DNA of 64,000 nucleotides from Peribacillus huizhouensis. GTDB taxonomy: Bacteria > Bacillota > Bacilli > Bacillales > DSM-1321. The stretch spans positions 1 through 64,000 of the forward strand of contig NZ_JACJHX010000004.1 in NCBI RefSeq assembly GCF_014138605.1, read 5' to 3'. A model generated the notes under the pieces. It saw nothing but the letters and a program-made list of their open reading frames with translations. It did no database searches and was not told where the DNA came from. Shown here piece after piece: positions 8,196 to 16,912 of the stretch; position 1 is the stretch's first letter; every line of letters starts with the position of its first letter. The position numbers were made by a program, and so were the translations under genes.

Positions 8196-9077
8196 CTATT
8201 TTCCAAACCTTTTGCGATATCCGCATTTTCTGCATAGTTCCTCCACTGCCACTCTTCGTGAAAAACCATCTACTAGGTTTTTTGCTCTATCCATCTCGAT
8301 AATATCAGAAAATGAATTTTCATTAATATTTCCAAGGTTGATAACTCCCTCACCATCTAGGCAACAAGGAATAACAGTCCCATTTGCTAAAATACCTGCT
8401 TGATTTCGCATGCCATAGCAGAAGCCCTTCCCATCATCTTCTTCTTCATGTAACGCAGGCCACTGAAACTCGTAATCTTGATTGATGAAGATGCGGTCCG
8501 CAATTTTCACGCCGCTTCCTGGTACGACCTTCTCTTCAATTTTGTAGTCTAAATCAAATTCTTTCTCAATAATTTCTAGTAATTCTCTGTTTCGTTTTCT
8601 TTCAATATTCGTCGCATTGTCTTGTGTAAGGTTCCATAGTCTCAAGGAAACAATCATTTCTGATTGGCTCGTTGCTTCTTTAATAAAAGAAAGGATACTT
8701 TTCACATACCCTTCCTTATCTTTAGAACCAATATGGCCATCAAAGCTATGGAGTGAGAAATTCATTTGTCTTAGCGCAGGCTTATTTAATAATTTTTCTC
8801 TCTTTTTATTAATTAATGTTCCATTCGTTGTGATATTAACTTTAAACCCTTTTTCATGACTTAGGTCTAACAATTGGCCTATTTTAGGATGGAGCAGTGG
8901 CTCACCTTTTACATGTAAATAAATGTAGTCTGTATGCGGTTTAATTTGGTCTAATCTCTTAGAAAAATCCTCCACAGAAATAAATTGCTTCTGACGTTCT
9001 GTTGGCGGACAAAAGCTGCAAGCAAGATTACATACACTTGTAATCTCTAAATAAAACTTCTTAAATTTTTTCACCAT
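8196..9077 (-). CDS. Radical SAM/SPASM-domain protein
   Basis: A 293-residue cytoplasmic iron-sulfur protein. The [4Fe-4S] radical SAM motif is CNLACSFC (CxxxCxxC) about residue 16; GEPLLHP and TTNGTL follow as in the AdoMet-binding barrel. The C-terminus carries a SPASM-like set of cysteines (FCYGM, then IPCCLDGEG, then CRKCGYRKRFG) for an auxiliary cluster. Such enzymes often modify peptides or act as maturases, but no precursor peptide or partner is obvious nearby. The start at 9077 has GTGAGG upstream; the frame could extend to 9224 with 49 more residues but without a better ribosome binding site. Substrate unknown. Confidence 0.8.
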   Translation of the reverse strand: MVKKFKKFYLEITSVCNLACSFCPPTERQKQFISVEDFSKRLDQIKPHTDYIYLHVKGEPLLHPKIGQLLDLSHEKGFKVNITTNGTLINKKREKLLNKPALRQMNFSLHSFDGHIGSKDKEGYVKSILSFIKEATSQSEMIVSLRLWNLTQDNATNIERKRNRELLEIIEKEFDLDYKIEEKVVPGSGVKIADRIFINQDYEFQWPALHEEEDDGKGFCYGMRNQAGILANGTVIPCCLDGEGVINLGNINENSFSDIIEMDRAKNLVDGFSRRVAVEELCRKCGYRKRFGK

Positions 9078-9862
9078 TAATTCCTCACTTCTTTGACTAC
9101 TTAGAACAGGATGAACGATTGTTCTATCACTATTACAGCATACTTGTTCATAAATAGAAACATGCTTATTCAAGGAAACGACCGTTGCCATTTTTCTGTT
9201 TAACAGAATGCACTTGTATTTCACCTATTATTTATCCTACTACTTTCTAAACAGGAATTCCTTCACTTGTACTCTTTACATAATAGTAGAAAACCATCAG
9301 AGAATTTTCTCAAATGATCTTCACATATTAGCGAACGATTAGGTAACTAACATATTGTCGAAATCTTAACCAAAAATGTTTCACCATATAGTGTATTCCA
9401 TTTTATGTAGTCTTAGGAGACGCCCTTACTTAAAAGAACCTCATTTCCTTATGAAAAGGTTCACCACTATTAACCTTAAACTAATTTACCTTCTTTAAAA
9501 TCGGCAGCTCTTTCTCAACAATTTGGTCCTTTAATGGAATAATGTTTTTAAACAACTTCATTGTTACTTAACGTAAGTAAATATATTTCAAAAATTAATT
9601 TACATATGATACAATACTATATAATCCCCATTATCATTATTTCCTACGCACGCAATATTTTACTAGTGACAAATGGTAAATATCCACTAATTTTGTATTC
9701 ATTTATGCTATTATAATAAAATAGCATTTTTTATATTTAAAGTACTGTTTAACATCACGAGGTACTCTTTCAACGAGAAGTTTATATACGGCGGATAAAA
9801 ACACGCTAAATGTGCAATTCAAAAGATTTCACTCACAATTAAGTACTACAAAAGGAGTATGT
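9078..9862. other. Intergenic region between divergent radical SAM and kinase genes
   Basis: AT-rich, about 780 nt, holding both promoter regions. A GAACCT...AGGTTC hairpin lies near 9438-9467. No supported gene; the histidine kinase frame can be extended to 9812 but without a ribosome binding site. Confidence 0.4.
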
Positions 9863-11080
9863 ATGAAAGAAGTTTATACTCAAATCAATAAAAGATTATA
9901 TTATACGGTAGTGCTCATCATCATAGCCCTAATGATGGTAGGGATGTTAGTATCTATTCTATGCTATCGTGAATTTGAGGCAGGTTACATATTACAAGCT
10001 GTGCTTATATACGTTCTATCGGCATGTTTATTGCTATATCCTAAGTACGAAAGTCATATCTTTAGAGTTGTCATTATTTTCGTAGGATCCGCTTATTTCT
10101 ATACACTTTTCTTTTTATATCCAGAAACTTGGTCTACCTTTATCTTTCTTTGTTTAATCCCTGCTGTTGCCATTTTATTTTTTGATTCAAAGTTATTTTA
10201 TTTATCATTACTATTAAATGGACTATCAATCACAGTTACGTTTTGCTATATTGTGCTAATTGATCAGGGAAATCTATATCCACATATTAAACAAGATATA
10301 GTTGGGAATATTATTAATATTATAGGCAGTCAAGTGCTTGTCTATTTTATTTATCAAGCATCGTATGTACGGATAAAAAAACAGCAGTTATATTATGAAC
10401 AATTGCAAAATTCCGAGCGATTAAAGACAACGGGGCAATTAGCAGCTGCTGTTGCACACGAAGTTAGAAATCCTTTGACTGTAGTTAAAGGTTTTTTACA
10501 GCTTTACCGTGAAACAGACACACCATTCAGTAATGATAGCAAAAAACATTTTACTTTGATGATTGATGAATTAAATACAGCAGAACAAGTCATTTCGCAC
10601 TTTTTAACTATCGCAAAGCCAGACAAAGATAAGAAAATGGAAATTGTGAATGTGAAAAGTGTTCTTCAAAGTGTAACGGATTTACTTCAATCATATGGTT
10701 TATTACGTGATAATACGATCGATTTAAGTGTGGATGAAGATTGCTACATCTACGCCAACAACATTGAGTATAAACAATTAATGATTAATATTATTAAAAA
10801 CGCCATTGAAGCCTCAAAAATTGGCGATACTGTTCTTGTTACGGCAAAACGACAAAATCATTTTGTCGAGATGAACGTAACCGACCATGGTTCCGGCATG
10901 TCAGAAGCGGAGGTCATGGCTCTAGGTACTCCTTTTTACTCGTTAAAAAGCAATGGTACAGGACTAGGTTTAATGATTTGCTATCATATTACCGAAAAAT
11001 ATAATGGGACTATCGTTTTCCAAAGCTCAAAAGGTGAGGGAACAACTGTGACAATCCGCTTTCCATCAAAGAAATCGTGA
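9863..11080 (+). CDS. Membrane sensor histidine kinase (sporulation-kinase type)
   Basis: A 405-residue kinase. Six hydrophobic spans occupy residues 12-165 with hardly any extracytoplasmic domain, then the HisKA H-box LAAAVAHEVRNPLTVVKGFL (His199), the N-box MINIIKNAIEAS, G1 DHGSGM and G2 GTGLGLM. This architecture resembles Bacillus KinB/KinD-like orphan kinases that feed the Spo0F phosphorelay; there is no response regulator beside it, which supports an orphan role. The start at 9863 follows AAAAGGAG at a good distance. Specific signal unknown; the multi-span sensor suggests a membrane or lipid/small-molecule cue. The assignment to sporulation is inference. Confidence 0.85.
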   Translation: MKEVYTQINKRLYYTVVLIIIALMMVGMLVSILCYREFEAGYILQAVLIYVLSACLLLYPKYESHIFRVVIIFVGSAYFYTLFFLYPETWSTFIFLCLIPAVAILFFDSKLFYLSLLLNGLSITVTFCYIVLIDQGNLYPHIKQDIVGNIINIIGSQVLVYFIYQASYVRIKKQQLYYEQLQNSERLKTTGQLAAAVAHEVRNPLTVVKGFLQLYRETDTPFSNDSKKHFTLMIDELNTAEQVISHFLTIAKPDKDKKMEIVNVKSVLQSVTDLLQSYGLLRDNTIDLSVDEDCYIYANNIEYKQLMINIIKNAIEASKIGDTVLVTAKRQNHFVEMNVTDHGSGMSEAEVMALGTPFYSLKSNGTGLGLMICYHITEKYNGTIVFQSSKGEGTTVTIRFPSKKS

Positions 11081-11264
11081 GGATTATTAAAGCAGATCTA
11101 TATGAGAGTTATAACGTCAATTTTTTTCGTTTGTCCTCCATCTTCAAAAGGTATATTCTCTAAAAATTTCCTAACAAACATGTAATTTTGTATCAAATTC
11201 TTCTTGATCTTAATACTCTCACAAGTATCTTTTCTTGTAACTCTTCTCTTTATAGTCCAAACGA

Positions 11265-11352
11265 AAGGGTCTGATCCCGCAACGACTATATACAGTATAT
11301 AGTTAGTATTTTACTACTATATACTGTGTATAGAGTGCGAGGACAGACCCTT
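11265..11352. repeat. Long imperfect inverted repeat with AAGGGTCTG ends
   Basis: Outer arms AAGGGTCTG (11265-11273) and CAGACCCTT (11344-11352) enclose a second near-palindrome, GACTATATACAGTATATAGT against ACTATATACTGTGTATAG. The whole could fold into one stem of about 35 bp. It lacks a T-run and is followed directly by the ~300-bp structured repeat. Confidence 0.65.
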
Positions 11353-11378
11353 ATGAGATACCTTCTCACTCCTATATT

Positions 11379-11674
11379 AATAAAGCGAAACTTCAATCAG
11401 TGGGGGTTTTTCTTCATCCTCCACTGATTTTTAGTCCCGTTCTAGTGTCACTTATATCTCTGTTCCACTTTGATAAAGCGACACTACGAACTCAATTCAA
11501 TGATTCACATTCTGTGGGCGCAAACTTACCTTTGAAAACCACAAAGGTAAGTTTCACTGTATCTCACCAATCGGGCTCTTATGGGCAGTAAGCCCCCACC
11601 TACGCTTCTTCGATTCCTCATAGCCTAGGTGGGGGCTTACTGCCCGTTAATACGGGATAAAGTGAAACTTTATT
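11379..11674. repeat. ~300-bp multi-hairpin repeat, copy 1
   Basis: One of three related elements (others at 53949-54270 and 60475-60795, all in the same orientation). Common blocks are GAAACTTCAATCAGTGGG, TAGTCCCG(A/T)TCTAG, AAAGCGAC(A/T)CTACGA, a CCTTTGAA..CCAC(A/T)AAGGT hairpin with GTTTCACTGTATC, and a final inverted repeat. In this copy the last is a perfect 20-bp pair, GGGCAGTAAGCCCCCACCTA (11583-11602) and its complement (11626-11645). The right end overlaps the stop codon of the MHYT gene. No ORF. The ends share AATAAAG in inverted orientation, hinting at a non-autonomous mobile element. Confidence 0.8.
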
Positions 11675-14096
11675 ACAATGGATTTTCCATGTTAGTCGTA
11701 TACTTCTGTAACAATACTTCAAAATTCTCTACTGAAACGGGAGGACTTAGAAGAAATCCCTGTATCTCATTGCATTTCAAATCCTTTAAAAACGAAAGTT
11801 GATTCTCATCTTCGACCCCTTCCGCTATCACATTAATATTTAAACTATGTGCCATTGAAATAATTGCCTTCACTATAGCTGCATCATCAGAGTCATACAT
11901 GACATTACTCATGAATGATCGGTCAATTTTCAAATGATCAATAGGCATTTTTTTCAGAAACCCTAACGAACTGTACTTTGTACCAAAATCATCCATACTG
12001 ATTTTAATTCCCATCGTTTTTAAATTGCGCAATACTTCAATAGAGTAGTCTACATCCATAGCGATGCTTTCTGTAATTTCAAGAGTTAGTAAAGAAGGAT
12101 TAAAATCCGCCTCGTCCAGTATTTCTTTTATAACAGAAATAATAGTAGGATTTTGAAACTGCAGAGCAGAAAAATTTACAGACAACTGGATTGAATCACT
12201 CTTTTGCCATTTTTTACACTGAATAACAGCGCTACGCAATACCCAATTGCCTAAAGGGACGATTAATCCTGTTTCTTCTGCTAACGGAATAAAGTGAACG
12301 GGTTGAATCATTCCCCGTTCTGGATGATTCCAGCGAACCAAGGCTTCTACACCAATAATTTCATTTGTATTGGTATTAAATTGCGGTTGATAATAAACTT
12401 CAAATTCATTTCGTTCTAAAGCTCTGCGCAATTCGGTCTCTAACTGTAACTGATGAGGAGTTCCCGGACCGCTAGCCGGTTGATAAAATGAAAAACCATT
12501 CTTCCCAGACTCCTTGGTTTTATACATCGCTGCATCGGCATTTTTTATTAGCGTTTCACTGTCTTTCCCATCTCTTGGATACATCGATATTCCAATACTA
12601 GTCGTAACAAAAACTTCATGATCTTCCAGGTTAAAAGGCTCTAATAAAGAATGAATGATTCGCTCTGCTGTATCGATAACATCTTGTTCAGAAGTATCAT
12701 TAAGGATAATGGTAAACTCATCCCCGCCATTACGGGATACTACGTCCTCGGCATCCAAGCAGCCACTTAATCGATTAGCTACACCACATAACAGTAAATC
12801 TCCTAGTGCATGTCCCATTGAATCATTAATAATCTTAAAACGATCAAGATCTAAAAATGCTACAGCAACAGTGGAATGATGTTCTTTTGCCTCAATTAGA
12901 GATTGCTCAAGCTTTTTATGAAACATTCGACGATTGGGTAAACCCGTAAGTGTGTCATGATAGGCCATTTGCTTGATCGTTTTCTCTACATTTTTGAATT
13001 CCGTTATATCTCGGGCATAAACAGTATAGACAGGGAGTCCATCTTTTTTTATCCTTGTTATTGTCATCTCAACTGGAAATTCTTCACCACTTTTCCGAAC
13101 ACCAGTGACTTCAAACCGTTTATTAAGCATCCATTTTTCATTCGTTTGAATGAACGGCGTTGAAAATGACATATTTGACAAAGACGAATGCAAAAAAAGC
13201 TTCTTCTCCATGTTTTGTTCGATTATTTCCTGCCTTGAATATTCAAATATTTTTTCTACTGCTGGATTGCATTCTATGATGTTTCCCTGATGATTGATAA
13301 TAATCACACAATCTAATACAGACTCAAGAATCGCTCCTTTAAAAGCGATTTCCTCATCTAATCTCTTGTCTAAAATAAAAGAACTAACAAGAACAATTCC
13401 TAGAATTATCACTGCACTAATCGCAACAAAAATAACAATTGTATCACTATCATGATTGGCTACTGTATGATTTCCTGGATTAAGATGGCTTAGAGTAAAC
13501 GTTGCAGCCGCCATTCCTGTATAATGCATGCCAGCGATCGCTACTCCCATAATCCCCCCGCTAATGTATTTAGCTAGATTGTTTATACCTTTTTGGGCCT
13601 CTCGAAATTGAAACGCAAGCATCAATGCAATAATGGAAGCACCTATTGCAATCAAAATGGAAAGCGCAAATGGGTAAGGATGATACATAATATGAATACC
13701 TTCCATGGCCGCCATCCCTATATAGTGCATCCCGCTAATCCCTAATCCCATAAAGGTACCACCTATACATAATTTCGCCATGTTCATTTTCGGATGGCAA
13801 ATAAAATACAGTCCACATAGCGATGCGACAATCGCAACAACAATCGATATGACAACTAAATGTACATTGTAATGAATAGGGACAGGCAATTTAAATGCTA
13901 GCATTGCAATAAAATGCATAGCCCAAATTCCAAACCCCATTGCGGTTGATCCACTAAACAGCCATGTATTTCTTTTCCATCCTTTTGAAAAATTCACTCG
14001 TCTTGCAAGATCTAGTGCAGTAAGTGAAGCCAAAAAGGCAATGATAAAAGAAAGAGCAACTACCTTTATATCATGGGTTCCGTGAATATGCTCCAT
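11673..14096 (-). CDS. MHYT-PAS-GGDEF-EAL cyclic-di-GMP turnover protein
   Basis: An 807-residue integral membrane signalling protein. Residues 1-240 form the seven-helix MHYT sensor with its repeated motif (AMHFIAM at 59, GMHYIGM at 122, GMHYTGM at 189). A PAS domain follows (about 255-370), then GGDEF (RNGGDEF, 457-461, intact active site) and EAL (IIGVEALVRW about 584, DDFGTKYSSL, IAEGVED). The inhibitory I-site before GGDEF is DAED instead of RxxD, so product inhibition may be lost; DDFGTKYSSL differs from the usual GTGYSSL. It could make and/or break c-di-GMP. MHYT domains have been proposed to bind copper and sense O2, CO or NO. It starts 55 nt after the HoxX-like gene on the same strand with no terminator between. 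GGGAGG supports the start; an ATG 4 nt earlier is out of frame. Confidence 0.88.
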   Translation of the reverse strand: MEHIHGTHDIKVVALSFIIAFLASLTALDLARRVNFSKGWKRNTWLFSGSTAMGFGIWAMHFIAMLAFKLPVPIHYNVHLVVISIVVAIVASLCGLYFICHPKMNMAKLCIGGTFMGLGISGMHYIGMAAMEGIHIMYHPYPFALSILIAIGASIIALMLAFQFREAQKGINNLAKYISGGIMGVAIAGMHYTGMAAATFTLSHLNPGNHTVANHDSDTIVIFVAISAVIILGIVLVSSFILDKRLDEEIAFKGAILESVLDCVIIINHQGNIIECNPAVEKIFEYSRQEIIEQNMEKKLFLHSSLSNMSFSTPFIQTNEKWMLNKRFEVTGVRKSGEEFPVEMTITRIKKDGLPVYTVYARDITEFKNVEKTIKQMAYHDTLTGLPNRRMFHKKLEQSLIEAKEHHSTVAVAFLDLDRFKIINDSMGHALGDLLLCGVANRLSGCLDAEDVVSRNGGDEFTIILNDTSEQDVIDTAERIIHSLLEPFNLEDHEVFVTTSIGISMYPRDGKDSETLIKNADAAMYKTKESGKNGFSFYQPASGPGTPHQLQLETELRRALERNEFEVYYQPQFNTNTNEIIGVEALVRWNHPERGMIQPVHFIPLAEETGLIVPLGNWVLRSAVIQCKKWQKSDSIQLSVNFSALQFQNPTIISVIKEILDEADFNPSLLTLEITESIAMDVDYSIEVLRNLKTMGIKISMDDFGTKYSSLGFLKKMPIDHLKIDRSFMSNVMYDSDDAAIVKAIISMAHSLNINVIAEGVEDENQLSFLKDLKCNEIQGFLLSPPVSVENFEVLLQKYTTNMENPL

Positions 14097-14151
14097 TCAT
14101 GTTGTACCTCCCGAATCCCTTAACTATTCCTAGGTTGATAGAGTTATTGTT

Positions 14152-15831
14152 TTACTTCGAACCAATAAGTGGTCTGCTATCTACGATACAAGAGATTTTA
14201 TACACAAAGTTTTTTCTCGCAAGATGGTAACTTGGATCGTCGCCATAAAAGTTCACCCACATTTTTTCCAATTCCTCTTGCCGATACACTTCTAAGGGTT
14301 TGTATGCTTCATCCGCTTGTCGGTTTCGCTGTTTCTCTAGCAGTAATACGTCGAAGTCTGAGCTATTAGATAAATGATTGGCGATGTTTTCAATCTCAGT
14401 ACAAAATTCCTGCGCTGATTGTCCAAACGATTCATCTAGGAGTCCGATGGATACAGCTGTTGTCGTACTGATCGGTAAGCACTCTTCTGTTAATTCTATT
14501 GCCTTGTCATAACCGACACGTTTAGGAAGCAGATATGTCCAATATTCAGATCCGTATAACCCACCCATCTTTTTGTAATGCGGGTTAAGTACGATGCCTT
14601 GTCTGGCATATACATAGTCTGCTGCCAAAGCTAGTATTACCCCTCCAGCTCCAGCGTTCCCTTGCATTGCTGAAACAATTAATTTAGAGTCTGTCAGTAA
14701 AATCTCTCGTACTAAATCATCCATCGCATGTATGTTTCCCCAAGATTCGTCTGCAGGACTTTCTGCATTTTCAATGGTATTCAAATGTATACCATTCGAC
14801 CAGAAGTCATGTCCTCCCATTAACACAATTACCTTGATATCTATTTTTTTCGCTTCAACTAACGCATTTTTTAAGCGCATACATTGATCCGTACTCATAG
14901 CTCCATTATAAAAATTGAAATGTAAATACCCAACTTGTCCTTTTTGCTCATAATAGATTTCTCTAAAGGTTTGTCCTCCGTATGAATCGAATGGAGTGAG
15001 TGGTGCTTCTTTTATTCTATGTAATGTATCTTCTAAGACCATTGTAGCGGGTAACTTAAATTCGCCTTTTTTCTTTAGATGAGTAATCCACACAGCTCCA
15101 TCCCCAGTGGCTCTGCAAATAGCTCCATCACGATATGCCAAGATTTCACCTGGTTCCCCCGTTAATCGATCTTCTTCATGTACGCCAAAAAGGTAATATT
15201 CTTCGCCACAGATTGTATCAAGTACACCCGGATTACTATCTGCTGCACGAATTTTACGTGCAATTACCTCTGTAGTCTCATGCCAATCTATTTTTCTATC
15301 CATCTGCTTCATTGTCGGACGAAGTGTTCCCTTAACTTCTTTTTTGCTATAATCAAGTGGTTCCGGGATAAAAGTTCCTAGTTCAACCTTTTCTATCACA
15401 TCTAATAACCCTTTAATAGCTGCTTGTGTGACTTCATGACGATAGATGTTACTTTTAGTAGCTTTAGTCATGACAAAGTTTTGACTAGACCAAATGTCAC
15501 CGGCATCCATTTCCGCATCCGCCTGAAGCAATGTAACTCCCCATTTTGTTTCGTCGTCCATAATCGCCCAATCCAAAGATGATGGCCCTCTATCTCCTTT
15601 GATTCCAGGGTGAACAATAATGCACACATGACTTCTCCATATTAATTCCGGAATAGCCGTTTTTAAGAAAGGAGCAATAATTAATTGAGGGCTAAATTGA
15701 GTAACAGCTTCTATCATTTGATCTTCACTGCCGGCTAATTGAACGAAAACCTCATGTCCCCGATCTGTGAGTTCTACAAAAGCTCTCTGACTAAGACTGT
15801 TGTGTGAGGTTGTGATAAACAAAATCCGCAT
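14152..15831 (-). CDS. hoxX: HoxX-type protein (formyl transfer / enoyl-CoA hydratase-like fusion, CO-forming family)
   Basis: A 559-residue two-domain protein. The N-terminal half is formyltransferase-like, with VHPGIKGDRGPSSLDWAI (about 73-90) and LLQADAEMDAGDIW. The C-terminal half is crotonase-like, with GGHDFWSNGIHLNTIE, SAMQGNAGAGGVILALAADY and KMGGLYGSEYW. Domain order and length match HoxX, which takes the formyl group of 10-formyl-tetrahydrofolate to make formyl-CoA and releases CO for [NiFe]-hydrogenase assembly in air. No hydrogenase or other Hyp/Hox gene is present in this window, so an alternative use of CO or formyl-CoA is possible. It is the first gene of a probable operon with the MHYT-GGDEF-EAL gene. 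Methionyl-tRNA formyltransferase is excluded by the fused crotonase domain. Confidence 0.82.
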   Translation of the reverse strand: MRILFITTSHNSLSQRAFVELTDRGHEVFVQLAGSEDQMIEAVTQFSPQLIIAPFLKTAIPELIWRSHVCIIVHPGIKGDRGPSSLDWAIMDDETKWGVTLLQADAEMDAGDIWSSQNFVMTKATKSNIYRHEVTQAAIKGLLDVIEKVELGTFIPEPLDYSKKEVKGTLRPTMKQMDRKIDWHETTEVIARKIRAADSNPGVLDTICGEEYYLFGVHEEDRLTGEPGEILAYRDGAICRATGDGAVWITHLKKKGEFKLPATMVLEDTLHRIKEAPLTPFDSYGGQTFREIYYEQKGQVGYLHFNFYNGAMSTDQCMRLKNALVEAKKIDIKVIVLMGGHDFWSNGIHLNTIENAESPADESWGNIHAMDDLVREILLTDSKLIVSAMQGNAGAGGVILALAADYVYARQGIVLNPHYKKMGGLYGSEYWTYLLPKRVGYDKAIELTEECLPISTTTAVSIGLLDESFGQSAQEFCTEIENIANHLSNSSDFDVLLLEKQRNRQADEAYKPLEVYRQEELEKMWVNFYGDDPSYHLARKNFVYKISCIVDSRPLIGSK

Positions 15832-15956
15832 AGTAATATCTCTCCTTTATCAGAAATTATCTCTAGATTAAATAAAAATAACTGCATCTAGTGAACCAAT
15901 ACCCTGTTCACAAGTTTTTAAAGTCCAATTTTTAATATACAAATTCATTTTCATAG

Positions 15957-15976
15957 AGCTTAGAGTATACTAAGCT
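15957..15976. promoter_or_regulatory. Palindrome upstream of the hoxX-like gene, candidate operator
   Basis: A perfect inverted repeat, AGCTTAG-AGTATA-CTAAGCT, 126 nt upstream of the hoxX-like start. Size and symmetry fit a dimeric repressor site; the regulator is unknown. Confidence 0.4.
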
Positions 15977-15994
15977 GACTATATTTTTTTACAC

Positions 15995-16026
15995 AAAAAA
16001 AGACTAACCATTCACTGAGTAGTCTT
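15995..16026 (-). terminator. Intrinsic terminator downstream of the 44-residue ORF
   Basis: On the minus strand, AAGACTA / TAGTCTT arms (7 bp) are followed by TTTTTTTGTG. It could end the short transcript from 16539 and insulate the hoxX-like operon. Confidence 0.5.
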
Positions 16027-16327
16027 AAATTATTTTTCTATAAGCTATTTAAATGTCGAGTAAGTTTTATGGGGTGTAGCTTCTTTAACAATGCACAAAA
16101 CCCAATTAGAATGACATTTACTTCAATAGAACTTTTAGAAGATAACAAAGATTTTTGCACCCAGATGACTTAACTATTTCTGACTTAAACTCGTGTCTTT
16201 GCACCTACATATTTTAAAAATCTATCTTTTAAATTTTTAAAATAATAAGTAAATTCTACAATAAATTTACCATATCAATCCAATACAGTAAATGTTTTAT
16301 AATGAAAATAACTAATAATTCAAAAAA

Positions 16328-16348
16328 GGGACATAGGTGAACTGTCCC
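16328..16348. repeat. REP-like GGGACA/TGTCCC palindrome (a)
   Basis: GGGACATAGGTGAACTGTCCC, one of a family of short dispersed palindromes in the window (also at 16794, 19918, 23109 and 35897). Confidence 0.6.
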
Positions 16349-16404
16349 ATTAGACAAATCTATGAAATGAAATATTAACAGAACAATATCCCTATCCTAA
16401 TACT

Positions 16405-16539
16405 TTAGTCGTTACAAAGTTGTATACCTACTGATTTTAAGGCTTCAGCTATATCAGCTGAAATTTCAACTTTAACGGGTTTCCCCAAAATTGTATCGAT
16501 TAAATAAGATTTACCTTTAATTTCCTTTATACATTTCAC
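16405..16539 (-). CDS. Small hypothetical protein, 44 residues
   Basis: A GTG start at 16539 is preceded at ideal distance by AGGAGGGG, one of the strongest ribosome binding sites in the window. The product begins MKCIKEIKGKSYLIDTILGK and ends in VGIQLCND; it is charged, with no membrane span, and has Cys near both ends. I do not recognise a family. It stands alone between the hoxX-like and APC permease genes, with a possible terminator at 15995-16026. The ribosome binding site is the main evidence that it is translated. Confidence 0.5.
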   Translation of the reverse strand: MKCIKEIKGKSYLIDTILGKPVKVEISADIAEALKSVGIQLCND

Positions 16540-16793
16540 TACTTTCCCCTCCTGTACCTATGAAACTAATATTAGGTATTCTTAGATCCCTATCATCTTT
16601 ATGCATAGCTTAGGGAAAGACGATGTCTCCCGTGATTCCATAATTTCATAACCTCTGTATGGATCATGTCCCGGTATTTTGCAGTCGTGGAAAAATCATA
16701 CCTCCAGTCTTCTATTAAAATATCTTACTTTTATATTTGTATGGTATAAATTGAAATTCGAATGGGACAAAGTGTTATTTATCTAGATGGAAC

Positions 16794-16812
16794 ATAGGGA
16801 CAGTAAGTCCTA
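16794..16812. repeat. REP-like palindrome (b), degenerate
   Basis: ATAGGGACAGTAAGTCCTAT shares the (C)ATAGGGACA core of the dispersed family and forms an ATAGGGA/TCCTAT hairpin. Confidence 0.45.
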
Positions 16813-16836
16813 TGCTAGTGATAAAAACAAAATGAA

Positions 16837-16875
16837 AAGGCATGAACTCAAGTAATAATACCGAGCTCATGCCTT
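16837..16875 (-). terminator. Intrinsic terminator after the APC permease
   Basis: On the minus strand, AAGGCATGAGCTC pairs with GAGTTCATGCCTT (13 bp, one mismatch) and is followed by TTTTCATTTTG. It lies 38 nt beyond the permease stop and ends the riboswitch-controlled operon. Confidence 0.8.
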
Positions 16876-16912
16876 ACAAACTATCTATAAATAAAGTATT
16901 TAATCTGACCAA

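Noticed and set aside
14152..15831. Reading the HoxX-type gene as methionyl-tRNA formyltransferase or as a plain enoyl-CoA hydratase
   Set aside because: Both domains are present in one frame in HoxX order, with HoxX-specific motifs; fmt lies with def in other bacteria and lacks the crotonase half.
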